Shown one piece after another: positions 39,201-51,600 of a stretch of DNA of 64,000 nt. The first letter of the stretch is position 1, and each line of letters begins with the position of its first letter. The stretch spans positions 1,674,001-1,738,000 of the forward strand of contig CM024189.1 of NCBI GenBank assembly GCA_013433145.1, given 5' to 3'. The position numbers and the translations under genes are program-made. Below the pieces are notes generated by a model. That model did no database searches and had not been told where the DNA came from. It was given only the letters and a program-made list of their open reading frames with translations. The DNA comes from Ascaris suum. Taxonomy: Eukaryota; Nematoda; Chromadorea; Rhabditida; Ascarididae.

Positions 39201-42200
39201 ATGGACTTCTTACAGGATAAAAAGATGCGAGAAACAACATCAGCAATGGCAAATGTTTGCCCTCTTTGAATGCACCTTACTGCTGATCGTGAATGCACCA
39301 AAAAAAAAAAAAACAGTTACCATAAGATGCATCAAAACCGCAAGAGACGAGTATTAATGACGGTAGGAAATCGGCGATTACAGGAACGACAATGTGCTTC
39401 ATAAATGCCACATATTCGGCATCACCAAGACCCGTTCTGTTCAATGTCACGTTCAACGTGTTCGCATCTGAAAATGATGTTGCATAGAACTAGTGAGGAA
39501 GCACATCAGGGAGAATGGCACAATATGTGCTGCTTCACATAATTCAGCCTACAAAGCTATCCGATCTCAAGAATAGCTTTTTTTAAATGAAATATTCGCA
39601 GAGCGGATATTTCCAGTTTCTCAATATTTGAGGCAAGTGTATCATTTTCAACAGCAATACCTTCTCATCGGCGCGCACTATGACGTCATTTCCGCTCACT
39701 GACCATTCATACAAATATTTTCGACACCTGAGGGCATAATTTTCCTATGACACCGAGCAATGTTCCAACTGTTCTTGTTCTTGCTTAAATTAGAAAAATC
39801 GCTAAAATAATAGAATCAATCTATGCGGTGAAAACATCTAAACCACATTTCAGCCTCACCTATAGCTACTAGCATTATCTTATTACTGCTAATATCACAA
39901 CATCTTCGATATCATTTGATTATCACATATAACTGTTAAATTTAAAAAGAAAAAAGAATAAAAATGTTTGAAGCGGAGCGAGGACAAAACAATCGACTCC
40001 TAATGGTGAAGGTCTTCACTACGATACGTTTGTGCTTTAACGTAAATAGCTGTGGTATCATCTAAATACTCACTTTAATAAATAAAAAATTATCGACGAC
40101 TTGAAAACTTTAGCAAATTTATGCTATGTAGAGCCCAGCTTCTTCAGGGAGCGAAATAAAGACGCAACAGCTTTTTTTTACAAATTGGCTGGCTGCAAAA
40201 TGAGATTCAGCTGAACGTACAGCCTCGACATCTCTCAATTCTGTGCGTTTTCGTAAAATTGCGCGGTTATGCCTGGAACTCCATCCGTGCATGTCGGCCA
40301 ATTCGACAACACCTCTTCACGAAACAGTAAGCCACATTGATTACAGAATTTGGTTGTATAGCCTATATGAGAGAGCAATCTTTCGGTCTTCATTTCGTTC
40401 TTAGAGATTATCTACAGCATTTGCAATCATTTAAAGGCAACATGGAATCCTTAGCAGTGGCCGACGGCAAGAAATGAAACTTCGGCCACCGATTTATCGA
40501 AGTTATCAGCCTCGTATGACGACGTTATCGTGCCAACCTCTCTGGTGTGCTTCTACCTTGGAGCGCCTACATAGCCGATCGACTGAATGGTGAACAAAAA
40601 GCGCATATCATGCCAACCTCTCTGGTGTGCTTCTCCATCTGCTTTTTATTTCTCTACAAAAACATACGACCTACATACGCTCATCTGCGTTATAGTGCAA
40701 ATGTCTACAGACTTGCAATACAGGCATATATCGCCCCAAAAAGTGCAAGCGAGCAGTGTCCACATCGCAAGTTCTATGAAAGGGCCCAGTTAACTAATAC
40801 CTGTAGAAATGTCATGATCAGAATCTTAGTGTCCGTAGAACCGCTCCCACGCAGAACTTAATTGCTCCTTTTGTTTTTCCCTAAAAATATTGTTAACTGA
40901 AGAGCCAAAATTACTGACACGAATGTTTGACAGCACTTTCAGGAAGCTGCGGCCAGAACTTTCCGTACTCATAGCGATGCATCGAAATCAGCCTGATGTT
41001 TTCATCGTCATCAATGCAGTACTGAGTTCCTTGGCCGGCGTGCACATCCCAATCCACAATAAGGACCCGTTTAACACCCATCTGTCGCGCCTGAAAACAT
41101 TCTCCTTTAAGACCACTAGATACATAAAAATATTTGAAGAACGATAAGTCAGTAACGTTCATTCACCTAATAAAACAAAAATGCTCCTTTCTCATAAATC
41201 CTAAATTGCGAGACAATTTAAGTTCTGGATAAAAATTTGAAAAAAAAAACGATCAAAACTGCGGGAAAACATAGGTAAAACAGAAGGTGAAAATTCCCAA
41301 TGCAACAGCAAGAAATTGCAGAAACTGACGCTCTCGTTTTGCGCGCAACGTTGCATCAATTCAACACGCTAATGGCCTACTTAGACAACGACGCACGCTA
41401 TCGCCGCATCCTAACAACCAGGTCGTGATCCGTATAAACGCAGTTTTGTTTCTCACTGAGATCATTTTTTTGAAAAACAACGCATCCGTTCCCTATCTTC
41501 TTTGAGCCATTTGCCTTGAGAGATCCTCGGAGACTACCCAGTTTTGCCTAAGTGATTGAAAGTGGCGACTCCAGGGAGACGAAATATTTTCTGCAATCTC
41601 CTTGAGCGAAAGTATCGCTGTTGAAACCAAGCTCCTCTGAGATCTCCCAACGTCCCCACCTCTCGAATACCTTGTAAATTTTATAAACCATCCCTGTCGG
41701 AGAGTTACTGAATCCAAATTTATCCTTCTCTCTTTTGCGTGTGTAGCCTCGTCATTTCTCACGCAGATAACCTACCCACTAAATATAACGAAAAATTAAA
41801 TTTCTGACTGATTGCCGTTTCGTTTGGTGCGGCTGTCACAGAAGGAAATACACACAGTGTAACTGCAAGACTTTCGTTCTTTTCAAGACGCCTCCTAAAA
41901 CGAATCCACCTTATCCTCTCTCAAAAATATCCTCGTAAATTTTTAAATAACGATAGGCATATGTCTGAAAGTCCTTCAAAGGGTATCATTAAATACTATT
42001 CCTACTTCGAAAACAATTTCCAATCGAAACAAAAAATTCGATTGTTACCTTTTTGGCACAAATGGCGACATTGTTGAAGAAACAAAAGCCACATGCGGAT
42101 TTCTGTGATGCGTGATGTCCTGGTGGTCTAATGGCTGCAAATGCACCCGCGAATCTTAAACGCATCGCATTAAGCTTACATAGATAGTAACCATTACAAG

Positions 42201-42725
42201 CGGAACACGCAATACACGACAATTAACTACCTTCACTCTTTTTGCACTAGTTTGCTTCCCGTTGATCCTCCACGCCCTATTTATATAGAAATGGCAAATG
42301 ACAGGCATTCCGGATGTTCGAGAAAGGAATGGGAGGAGAGACAGGGCATAATATAAACATCGAACGCGGTTTTGCAACTAAGCTCAACAATTCTCACAAG
42401 AATTCATTGACGTGGCATGAAACCTTTAAGGCAATACAATCCAGGATGTCCAAACGTTCTCTTAACCATTACACGTGAACGATAAACGGCTATAGTATAT
42501 CCTCATCGAAGAACCAAAACCGTCCACTGAGTCAGAATATACCATGTGTTCAATAACAGAATCAAACTGAAAGGTAGGAAAAGAAATCAAGAATTTGCGG
42601 CAAACGATGAGCAGTTATGGGTGTGATGGCTCCATGTTCTAGAAATGCTCAACATGTGAAAGTCAATAGCGATTGAAAACGTGTATTTAATACTGTGAAG
42701 GCGATTCTCAAAACATTTCAACCAT

Positions 42726-42759
<34 letters not shown>

Positions 42760-45700
42760 AAAACATTCTAATAATTTGCCTTAATGTTTCGCCAAGAGAA
42801 ATGCACTACATTTTGTGGACAACAATATCACTAAAACTTCTATCGTCCGATATAATAGAAGCTATAAACGTCAACATGGAGACAAAACTCGCAAAGCTCT
42901 TTTGAGGATTTCGAACAGATTCAAGAATGATTTCGCCCTCTACAGGCAGATAGCAATAAAATGGCTGATGCATTTCCGTGTGTATTTGGATAACGTCAGA
43001 TTCAAAGAGGATATTTAACTGTCGAAAGGTAGAGGAAGGTGTAATAAAAGCAGCATTTAAACATGATAGAAATATACTTATATATTCAAAAAACTGGAAA
43101 ACGAAGATGAGAGGAACCCGTTGCGTTCTGCCATCACTGCTTTCATTGCTTCAAGGGCACAACCTGCGCTAAGCATACAAGCGTTATAGGTTTGCCCATT
43201 CGCATAAACATCTTCGAAGCCAGAACAAAACGATTCCAGCTCATCCTGCAATTAAAAAGCGCTCAAATATACAAGATATGGGGGACATCAAGAAGTTCGG
43301 CAAAATGTATGCTTTACGTAATTCAATCCCTCAAATCAAAAACAATTTTAAAACGGAGAAAAACAAGGTGTGCACATTTAATTTGCTCTCTAGTCTATAT
43401 TGATCATAGGAAATGCCACTGTTTAAGAAAGAAACTCATGAGTTCAGTGTTGCAAAACAACTATAGACTGAACAATTGAACAACATCGTACAACGGCAAA
43501 AAGAAGCTAAATTATAAATGACCATATTGTAAAATGCAATTAGCTGAGACAATGAAAAGTTATCCTCGTCGACAAGGAGAATTCCATTAGAAATTCGCCG
43601 CAGGAAACATAATTTCAGAATGCGCAAAATTTTCGGTTAGAGTAGAAATTTGCAAGTAAGCGAAATTAGAGAACTTCACACTCTTAATGATCTATAAATT
43701 TCAATTTCATTTGAACAGAAAATTGGAAAATACATAGGTGATGCTATTCGTCACCATTCAGCTGCCGATCATTATAAGTGAATTTCGAGGACACACACCG
43801 CTGGTTGGGGAGGAGCGAAAAGTACGACGGGGACCGCTGCCCTTGTATACTTAATAAATGTTCACTTTCTAATTTCTCAGTTCTCAGGCTGAAGAGTTCG
43901 GCTAATTACCTTTATAGCTTGTACAACTAGTATCTTCTATAAGTGCAAAGTTATTACCGGTCACATCTCAACATTTAGCTATCGATCGACTACATAGAAG
44001 ATCTTCCCAGCAAAGAGTGAGAAACATTTTCGTATTGGACGAGAGTTAAAAGAGAAGGAGGATTACAAGCGTACAATAGCGGTCTTCCTCCTCCCGACTA
44101 GCAAGAAAATTTAGAGGGAATCTTTTATACCCTCTCCCTCTCTCCCAATGAGAAATGGAGGAGAAGAGTGGGGGTTTGGGGTTGCTCACGAATGGTTTAA
44201 AGCAGATGCTTAAAGTGCAAACTCAACAGGTAGTGCAATATTTATAGGAAGGGGAGATAAGACGAAGAGGTCGTATACATGAAGGTTCAACCTCTCTTAA
44301 GTCGTTTGTTGGTGATCATTACAACTTTCATCATCCTGCCCAACTAATTCCATTCAAACGATTTAAAGTGCACTCCATTAATATTACATTTCTTTCCCCC
44401 AATATTTGCAGCGTTCAAACCTCAAAAAAAATTATCGCATTCTTTCAAAAGAAAATCACTCATATTCCCTCTCAATAACGAATTCTACTGAGTGTATTTG
44501 AGGAGTATTAAGTCTTTATAATGCACCCAATAGGTGTTCTTTGAGCACCATATGAATTATTTGCGTTATAAACAGTTATCCACAATTTTATCAATGAATA
44601 TCATAATAAAAACTACTAACGATGTTCATCTGTGTTGTTTTCGATATCATTTCAATATACGAGTCGCTATGAACAAGACGGATATCATCAACATTTGCAG
44701 AACATGGCTGAAGAATTTCGCACTCATCGAGTACATCCGTCTCGCCGCTCTGAAATTGCTAAAGAGTGAATAATATGTAGTTGTCGGAATTAAAAAATAT
44801 CCTACTTCAAAGCGCTTTTCTGGAGCCAACGAGTACCTCAAGAGCCAACTAGAATCTATCAATCACTGCCTCACCAGCAACGTCAATCATTACCTCACCA
44901 GTACCCACTCACTAATCGACTGACTGTTGCCTTATTAGTATCCAACAAATAATCTACCAGCCAGTGAGTGACTCATTAAACACCAATATATCATCCTATT
45001 AACCAGTACTTCAATATCCATCAACCAATCTACCAATCCGTTCCTCACCAGTACATCCCACCCCATCTGCTAACCAGTACTAAAACACCCTCTTTTTTAT
45101 CCACAACGCACATTCGTTAGAAATTCAAACACGCAATTTCGCAACACAACCGATCCATAAGGAAATAACATCTCAACCTGACGATACGCAAACATCTCAA
45201 AAAACTACAGCAAAAATTTTTGAAGATGTGCAAAACCTTCACTGCATTGCCGAAACTACAGAAGGATCTGAACGCCGGTATAAGACTCCAACGAGAGCAC
45301 AAAAAGAGGAAGGAGAACACTGAACGCATATTGTTAAATACGTGCTAGCCAGCTCGAACTGCTGTGGAGATTCTAAAGAACAACAGCCAGAAAAGACCTG
45401 CAACCATGTGCAAAACGGACTGGTTGTCTCTCTCCGCTTATCTCACCAACGTCTCCCCTCATCAAATGGTCGATGATGTCCAAGATCTTAAAAACTATGG
45501 GGTTAACGTTTTTACGATACCTTCTTTAAATTATTATTATCAACTTGCCCCTGTGTTCCCTGAAGAGGTCAATGTTGTCTTCTATGGTTAAAAAAGAGGT
45601 GCCTATCTTATCGACGCTGAGAAATGTCCTTCCCTTTTCCACGTACGTTACGTTACCCGCAAAGCAAATCGTCTCGCACTTACTTATGACTTCACACATC

Positions 45701-46420
45701 CAGGAGCGTCACCATATCAACAGTGCCACGCGCACCTCTTTTGGGAACCCTGCTCCGATCACTATTCAGAGGTGTATTATGCCCTTCGAGTACCTTTTCT
45801 GGAAGAGCCACAATGTCACTACTGAGTTATGCTGTGCCATTCGGCGCAACTAATTTGCAAGATCTGTGCCGTCTACGCCATCCCATAGGACCGTCTCTTT
45901 CTACCATTCCAAACTGACCATCGCAAGCGGACGGATACCATGCTTTACGTTCACGTCCGAACATGGAGCTTTTCAAGTTTTGTACCCGAAAATCATAACA
46001 GCAGACTTCCAAACCATTGATGTTGATGCATCGTCGTCTGAAAACTACTAAGGGTTTTGGAAAGTGCGGAAAATTGCCACTTCAAACGGAAGGCTGACGA
46101 AGTGCTTCATTCTGAGATTTTCTGCAGAAGAGAAGGAAAGTGGATTTAAGGACCCAGTTGCGGAAAATGCTGAATGAAAGGGAAGTAGAAGTCAAGACTA
46201 TACGGTGAATGCTCAAACAATCAGAAATCGAAGAGAGTAAAAGCGTACCGTTAGGTACGTCAGAATACTCTCAAGGCGTTCGGGGACTTCTATATGCTCG
46301 TCGTCCCACTCACATTTGTGGTTGGTCATGGCCAGACTGCTAATAAAAAACACTTTCCGAGGTGGCGGATTCCTGCTTTCACACATCTTCAAACCCTCTG
46401 GGCAGTCCAATTCTGGATGC
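36248..46420 (-). CDS. Class II histone deacetylase, HDAC6/HDAC10-like (5' end not found)
   Basis: Zinc-dependent lysine deacetylase. Exons in transcript order: 46420-46249, 44749-44621, 43245-43118, 42154-42049, 41090 to about 40932, 39467-39321, 38655-38495, 37788-37618 and 36400-36248. All other junctions are phase-compatible, but at the 41090/39467 one the phase fits only with the donor at 40937, not 40932. Domain order: [41 protein letters not shown]; the active-site RPPGHH dyad with [23 protein letters not shown] with the Asp and His zinc ligands; [37 protein letters not shown] with the third ligand Asp; LEGGYFVE with the catalytic Tyr; LLGHPLP. Tyr rather than His at that site excludes class IIa, and FWP in the loop favours class IIb. 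About a dozen residues (the glycine-rich loop before TLNV) are missing between 40.93 and 39.47 kb, so a microexon is probably unseen. Only one catalytic domain is visible. The first exon begins in phase 2, so more exons lie upstream. The last exon ([17 protein letters not shown]) is a C-terminal extension I do not recognise. Confidence 0.93.
40531..40634. repeat. 24-bp direct repeat pair, 80 bp apart
   Basis: The 24 bases at 40531-40554 (starting tgccaacctctctggtgtgc) recur exactly at 40611-40634. The pair lies inside a deacetylase intron. There is no obvious mobile element around it. Confidence 0.9.
42728..42757. repeat. Poly(A) tract of 30 bases
   Basis: Thirty consecutive A residues within a deacetylase intron. 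No target-site duplication or retroelement body is evident next to it, so it may be slippage rather than a retroposon tail. Confidence 0.9.
44866..45085. repeat. Degenerate minisatellite with accagtac / cctcaccag motifs
   Basis: Over about 220 bp the words cctcaccag, accagtac and atcaatc/accaatc recur in varying order, with marked purine-pyrimidine bias (few G on the plus strand). It lies in the deacetylase intron, just upstream (minus strand) of the exon at 44621-44749, and the disrupted coding remnant begins at its right edge. Confidence 0.7.
45084..46177 (+). pseudogene. Disrupted coding remnant of unknown family
   Basis: Coding-like sequence runs along the plus strand in successive frames but is broken by stops. 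One frame is open from about 45084 to a TGA at 45321 and on to about 45474 ([31 protein letters not shown]). A second runs from 45349 through a TAA at 45589 to about 45834 ([36 protein letters not shown]). A third runs from 45866 through a TAA at 46049 to 46177 ([28 protein letters not shown]). The low stop density, cysteine and aromatic content suggest a former gene or mobile-element product. It lies inside a deacetylase intron on the opposite strand. I recognise no family; a decayed retroelement is one possibility. I describe the pieces only separately. Confidence 0.4.
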
Positions 46421-46558
46421 CTGCAAAAAAGAGGAAATGGTGGTCATTTCAGGATTACACGACAACTGCAAACATAAGGAACACGATGCAGCCAGAGTGG
46501 AAGAAAGAATAACGAAAAGACCATTTAAAAGAACGCAGACATATAGCTAGTGGAAAGT

Positions 46559-46800
46559 ATGACACGAACGGAAATGAGTGCAATCATCCTCACTGCACTC
46601 AGTCAACTCAGCCTTCATTGCAACGCCGAAAACTGGCAATTTTCTTCAACGAGGTCTACCCCTCAGAAAGATTCTGAAGAAAGGAAAAATGGGCAAGCTG
46701 ACTTGAAGGCTGAACGTCGCTGAGCCTCAAGGAAGTCAACCTGCTCGGTCTATCCGCAGAATGTCACCCTCATGTGGCCATCTGAGATTTGGGGAATAGT
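46559..46800 (+). pseudogene. Diverged, frameshifted copy 1 of an unknown coding sequence
   Basis: The segment resembles 47330-47480 over at least 110 bp. At protein level LKEVNLLGLSAECHP here pairs with LEEFTLLDISTECHP there. This copy has an in-frame stop soon after that motif and an insertion or deletion relative to the other, so it is probably broken. It starts about 140 bp beyond the first visible deacetylase exon, on the opposite strand. Function unknown. Confidence 0.4.
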
Positions 46801-47075
46801 GCACAGGTAAGAAAATTATGTGTTACATGCATAGAGGTTATTAAGCTTTGCGTGCTAAACAAGGTTAGTTTGGATCACATTACAACCGCATTTTCAACAC
46901 AACTCAAGCCACCGAAGTTATTCAGCACGGCAGACTGTTACGAGTACAGCTGTTGTCAAGTCGCCCCTGTGAATGCAACAACTCGTACTGCACGACTGAG
47001 AATTCCCACAGCACAACAGGTGATTACTAACAGTGCTGTACCTTACTCCCGGCGACTGTCCACTTTGTCTGCAGG

Positions 47076-47609
47076 TGTACAAAAATAATTTCGGATGCCC
47101 AGACAGATGGGTACTGCCTCATTCCGATGGAAGTATACGAGTGCGGTGAACCTGGTAGTACGCTTCTACTCACAACTACTCAGTCGAATCCACTCACATC
47201 TGTTTCCGGATGCGTGGAATGATTTTGTCACGCACAGGACATATAATGGGCAAATTTTATGCTGCGGGAAGTCGTGACTGCTTTTGTGCGGAGCTGTCAC
47301 ATTCGCGCCGGCGATATGACAAACGGCCGAGATCACAACGAGCCAAGGTGCTGGATTACCGCCTTACGAGGCGTCGATTATCCAGAAATTCTAAACCTCG
47401 AGGAATTCACTTTGCTGGACATATCGACAGAATGCCACCCCCTGGAGCCATCTGGGACTTGGCAAATCAGCGCAATACGCATCGGTCTCACAACAGCATT
47501 CATGATAGGAGTAGGCGGAATGAAGCTGGGAGTGTTCGAATTCAGAAACGGAACTTGGTTTACTTCGCAAGGTTCGCATTTTGCAATTGGAACGAATCCA
47601 GGTTTTTAA
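47076..47609 (+). pseudogene. Diverged copy 2 of the same unknown coding sequence, two in-frame stops
   Basis: One reading frame is coding-like along the whole segment, with a TGA near 47220 and a TAA near 47241. Before the stops it contains cysteine-rich text (TDGYCLIPMEVYECGEPG); after them an open stretch of 116 codons starts at 47259 (LRGVDYPEIL, STECHPLEPSGTWQISAI, GVFEFRNGTWF) and ends at 47609. A tctgcag acceptor precedes it at 47074. It could be a decayed secreted-protein gene, a mobile-element fragment, or a multi-exon gene whose stops fall in introns I cannot place. Confidence 0.4.
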
Positions 47610-48643
47610 ATTGAGGTTCAAAACGCCAAAACGTTCGACTGCAAAGGGTACGGGGTCGAACAGCTGAAGGGTAGAGGTTACAGATGGCGGCAGGAAGATG
47701 GTGCGAAATTGTGCAGGTGAAGAGGTGTGGAACTAGTTGTGAGCTAAGTTTTAAGCAAAAGCCGAATAGACGATGACGGCTGCAAGCTGTTAAGACTAGT
47801 CGAATCTTAGAGCTTGGATTCCATAGACTTTTCAAACGATAAGAATCCGTGTAACAACAGAGGCAAAACAAACACCAGTTGACAGAGCCTTAGGAGAATC
47901 ATTGTAGATTTGGATCGTTCAGCATTTGCAAGATGCTCCTCCTGTCATCGTGGGCATCAGGACATCTGCAAACTGATTTCAGGTTTTTGGGGACGAAGAA
48001 GCACACAGACATGAAGACGCGTGGTCGGTCCATCCGCTTCACCAACAATTACAACATCGGTTTTTACGCCACGATAAGTTGGTCCGAAGTACATGCTCGT
48101 CCAGTACAGCGAAACAGCCCATATATAGTGGTATCCCTCCTCTCCCCCCCCCCCTCTCCTCTCCCTCTCCCCAGCGTCCAATTGAGGCGGGAACCGTATT
48201 TTTTCGGCACTTACCTTTCGACGGTGTATAGATATATACATTGATGTGGATGTGCTCTATTACTGCAAAGAATGACCGGAAAATCCCACTACCTGCCTGA
48301 AGCTTTCATAGCATTCCGCTTACTCTCCAATATCGCTTTTTTGAGTGCAAAATGATCCAAATCACCCTCTTTTCCTCGAGTTAAGTTTGCTAGAGGCAAG
48401 ATTTTAAAATATAGCATCCGATCCTATAGGGATAGTTCAAAATGCGTAGTTTTGCAGCTCGAGTATTGGACTCCTTCCAAGACCGTCACAGTTCCGTTGG
48501 AGCCGCTGAATTGTTTTTATTTGGGCGATGAAGAGTTGGACATTGGGGAGTCGATGGATATGTGATGATTTTTGGTTATTTCAGGCGTCACTGTAAAAGT
48601 CCGGGATATTTTCGTCGGGATATTGTTTCTTTTTGTCGTCGCT

Positions 48644-48685
48644 GTAGAAGTCCTTTCCGGTTTTGTAGAAGTCCTTTCCGGTTTT
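48644..48685. repeat. Perfect 21-bp tandem duplication
   Basis: The 21-base unit beginning gtagaagtcctttccggttt occurs twice head to tail. The length is a multiple of three and keeps a short plus-strand frame open, but that frame is not otherwise supported as a gene. Confidence 0.95.
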
Positions 48686-51600
48686 TCAAAGTTTTTAGAA
48701 AATGAGTTTTTCAGGTGTCACTATATCCTGAAATTCGTTGATGACCGCTTTACTAACGGTGAAATGACGGTGGTAACTTTTTACCGCTGACCATCTGTTG
48801 ATTTGGATTTAAAGAATTTCATCGTACTCGATTGGGAAGTTCTGGATTAATGTTGATGTTCATTCATAGGCTCTTGTATATTTGAAGCTCTTCAGTCGAT
48901 AAATGGAATCGTGAATTGCAAAAATGCTCAGATCACCGCCAAACGTCACTCTGTGGTGTTCTCGACCCTGATGGTGCCGGAAAGTCTTCTAATTCTTAAT
49001 CCCCGGCAGAGTCAATCCATCTACCCTTTTCAGCCAGCCGAAATCGTTGCCAGACTTCATCACTGGGTGTTTTCCTTAATTCTTGGTTGCAGGTCATGGG
49101 GCTGTATCCGTGCTAGAAGTGGAAGGATGCAGCTGCAGTGTTTTTATGTCAGAAAAGCCTCTCGTAAAATTTGGTGTGCCTCTGTGGCCTCTTTGAGTGG
49201 ACAAGTAAACCGGTTCTTTAAACCTGCGAGATCAAAAACTGAAATTTTTTCAATAAAACGTTATTTTTTGTTATATGCGTAGTTGAAAACAGCTAATGGT
49301 CAAGTTGGAAGATATTCTGAGCATTTAAACAATTACTCGATTTCATTTTAATTATTGGGGTACCTCAGTAATACTAGAATCTCTTCAAGTAACTCGCAGA
49401 TTGACAGAGTAATTAGCTAAAGTGGCGACATCAAAACTTTCGTCGCTTTGATTGGAATCATCTTCATACACCTTGTTTTGTAGGTGGACTATGTTGTGGC
49501 TCAGTAATTGTTTCGAATTCTTTTCGATAGGATTGATAGCGTTTTTCTCAACCTTTTTTCAAAACTTGTCTAGGTGTTTACTTTGTATGTGTCGTATTGA
49601 TCTGCAAACGATTAACTCAGTTGCTAATGAGATCTAAAATTTTCCCCTCAATTTTTAGCGCTAAGGAAATGAAATGAAAGAAATCGATTCTTGTAGAATA
49701 AAGGTGGAGAAATCTGCAACTTTTATTCATATGATACTATTTTATAGCGCCAGAGGAGCATATTTGCTAGCGTACCTTTATGTTGATAACGTTGCACTTC
49801 ACATTCTTCTTTCATATCTGAATGGTATTTATTTCCTATTCGTCTTTCTAATGCTTGAATTTTTGGTTAAAACGTGGCCGCATTTGTTTTTTTATGTGTT
49901 CTCTTATTGCTTCTATACATAGTTGAGCGATACGCTGACTCTACGACTTATATTCACCACTATTCCTCTCCTCTCCATCATTGTTTTCTATCGTTTACAT
50001 AGGTAACATTTACCTCATTTGGGAAATTTTTATCTCAATATTGACAGTTCTCTAGGAAACTTAGGTAATTAGACACCTGTGCGGCTAGTTTTGACTTGAA
50101 AACTTGAATTCCTTGGTCATTTGTTGTCAATTTTTCATGTTTATTTGTGTTGATAATTTTTATTTAATTGTTTTTGGGGGTTTTCCGTTCCGATCATGAA
50201 ATGAGACGAAGCAACTAGAGTCGACGATGATATATGACATCATGTGAAATGCCATATGGATTATTTTTCGTAATACGGTAGTGATTAATAAATATGGTAA
50301 TGCTTTGTCTGATGATTAGTTGATTGGCTAATTTTAAAGGCGCACTAAATTCAATAAATAATAAAGTATACGAAATATTCGACTATAATTCTTAACCAAA
50401 TCGTCTCTTTATGCAAATCTGCTACGGACGAATCGTCTTTACGTGCATTTTACAGTTGGATCGATAACACATTCTCAGCTAACCTCATAGAAATGCGCTT
50501 CGTAAGTGGAACTTTATATGAGAGAATAAAATTGAATTACAAATTAAAAGTAAAGCGGAAATGATTCAATAATGTCTGTTATATTTTTGAAGCGAATATA
50601 AAAAATCATGCGATTATTCGAATCGATGAAATTTGCATTTGAGTAAAAAAACATTTCATTTCCATAGTGAAATTTATCAATATATTGCTGCTCGAATGTT
50701 TTCTAAATTTGCGCTATATCGGCTCGTTTGGTGTTATTGTGTTGCATCGTTTTATAAGCATCAACCAATGCGTCTTTAAAAGGGTTCGATGAAATAACTT
50801 CAAGAATCTGTGCAACAGAATTTTTCAAAACATATGAAGATGATCATCACGTTCAATTGTGTTGCTGCCGAGAAAATATTGGAGAAATCCATTTCCTTAA
50901 TGCATATTGCTATGGGGTAATCTTATTGATGAAATAGATAAGTGTTCGCATCCACTCCATTTTCCTTATGTTCCTATTTAATGGCGCTCGTTATTTTCTT
51001 CGCCTTTTCTCATATTTTTCTCCACTTCCGTTTGATGTGGGAATTTTATAATTCGACATAAATACGCTATACGGTTGGAAATGTTCATTAGAGGAAGCGC
51101 AATATTGATCGTAAAGTAGAAATTTATTTTATTGTTCTAAACATTTAGTTTATAGTTTGTTGAGTCGACTAGCTTTCGATACTTGCTGAGATCATGTTGC
51201 AAGACGCATTGAATTGGACTGAAGAAACAGTTCCTCGAGCCACTGCCCTGAAATTTTGGAATCAAATTATCCGTTTTGAAATCTTTGATGAAGTCTCATA
51301 ATCTTAGTATCAGTTTTATTGGTTATTTATTGTATTTTTATGCGTGAATTTTTCATTTTTGAAAAACGCATGAATTCATAAGCAAGTGAACAAATGTAAC
51401 AGAAAAGATGGCGCAATATGCGTTTTTTGGTTGTTCTCGCCAGACCAACCGGTCTCATAAATTGTCAGAATTAACGTGTACAAGTGCAGAATAATGTTTT
51501 CAGTTGGGATTGATCCGACACTCACACAAATCTTCTGCAAAAGATTTTTCTTATCTCACCAGTCGTAAAATGTATGCGTGGTATCTATGTGTTAGTAATT

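Noticed and set aside
40547..40861. 104-codon plus-strand frame within the deacetylase intron
   Set aside because: It contains the 24-bp direct repeat, has no family and lies opposite the supported gene.
41493..41762. 89-codon minus-strand frame within the deacetylase gene
   Set aside because: It does not fit the deacetylase domain order; flanking exons join in phase without it.
47957..48241. Open frames on both strands near 48 kb
   Set aside because: Local GC content is high, so several frames are open by default; no family or splice chain recognised.
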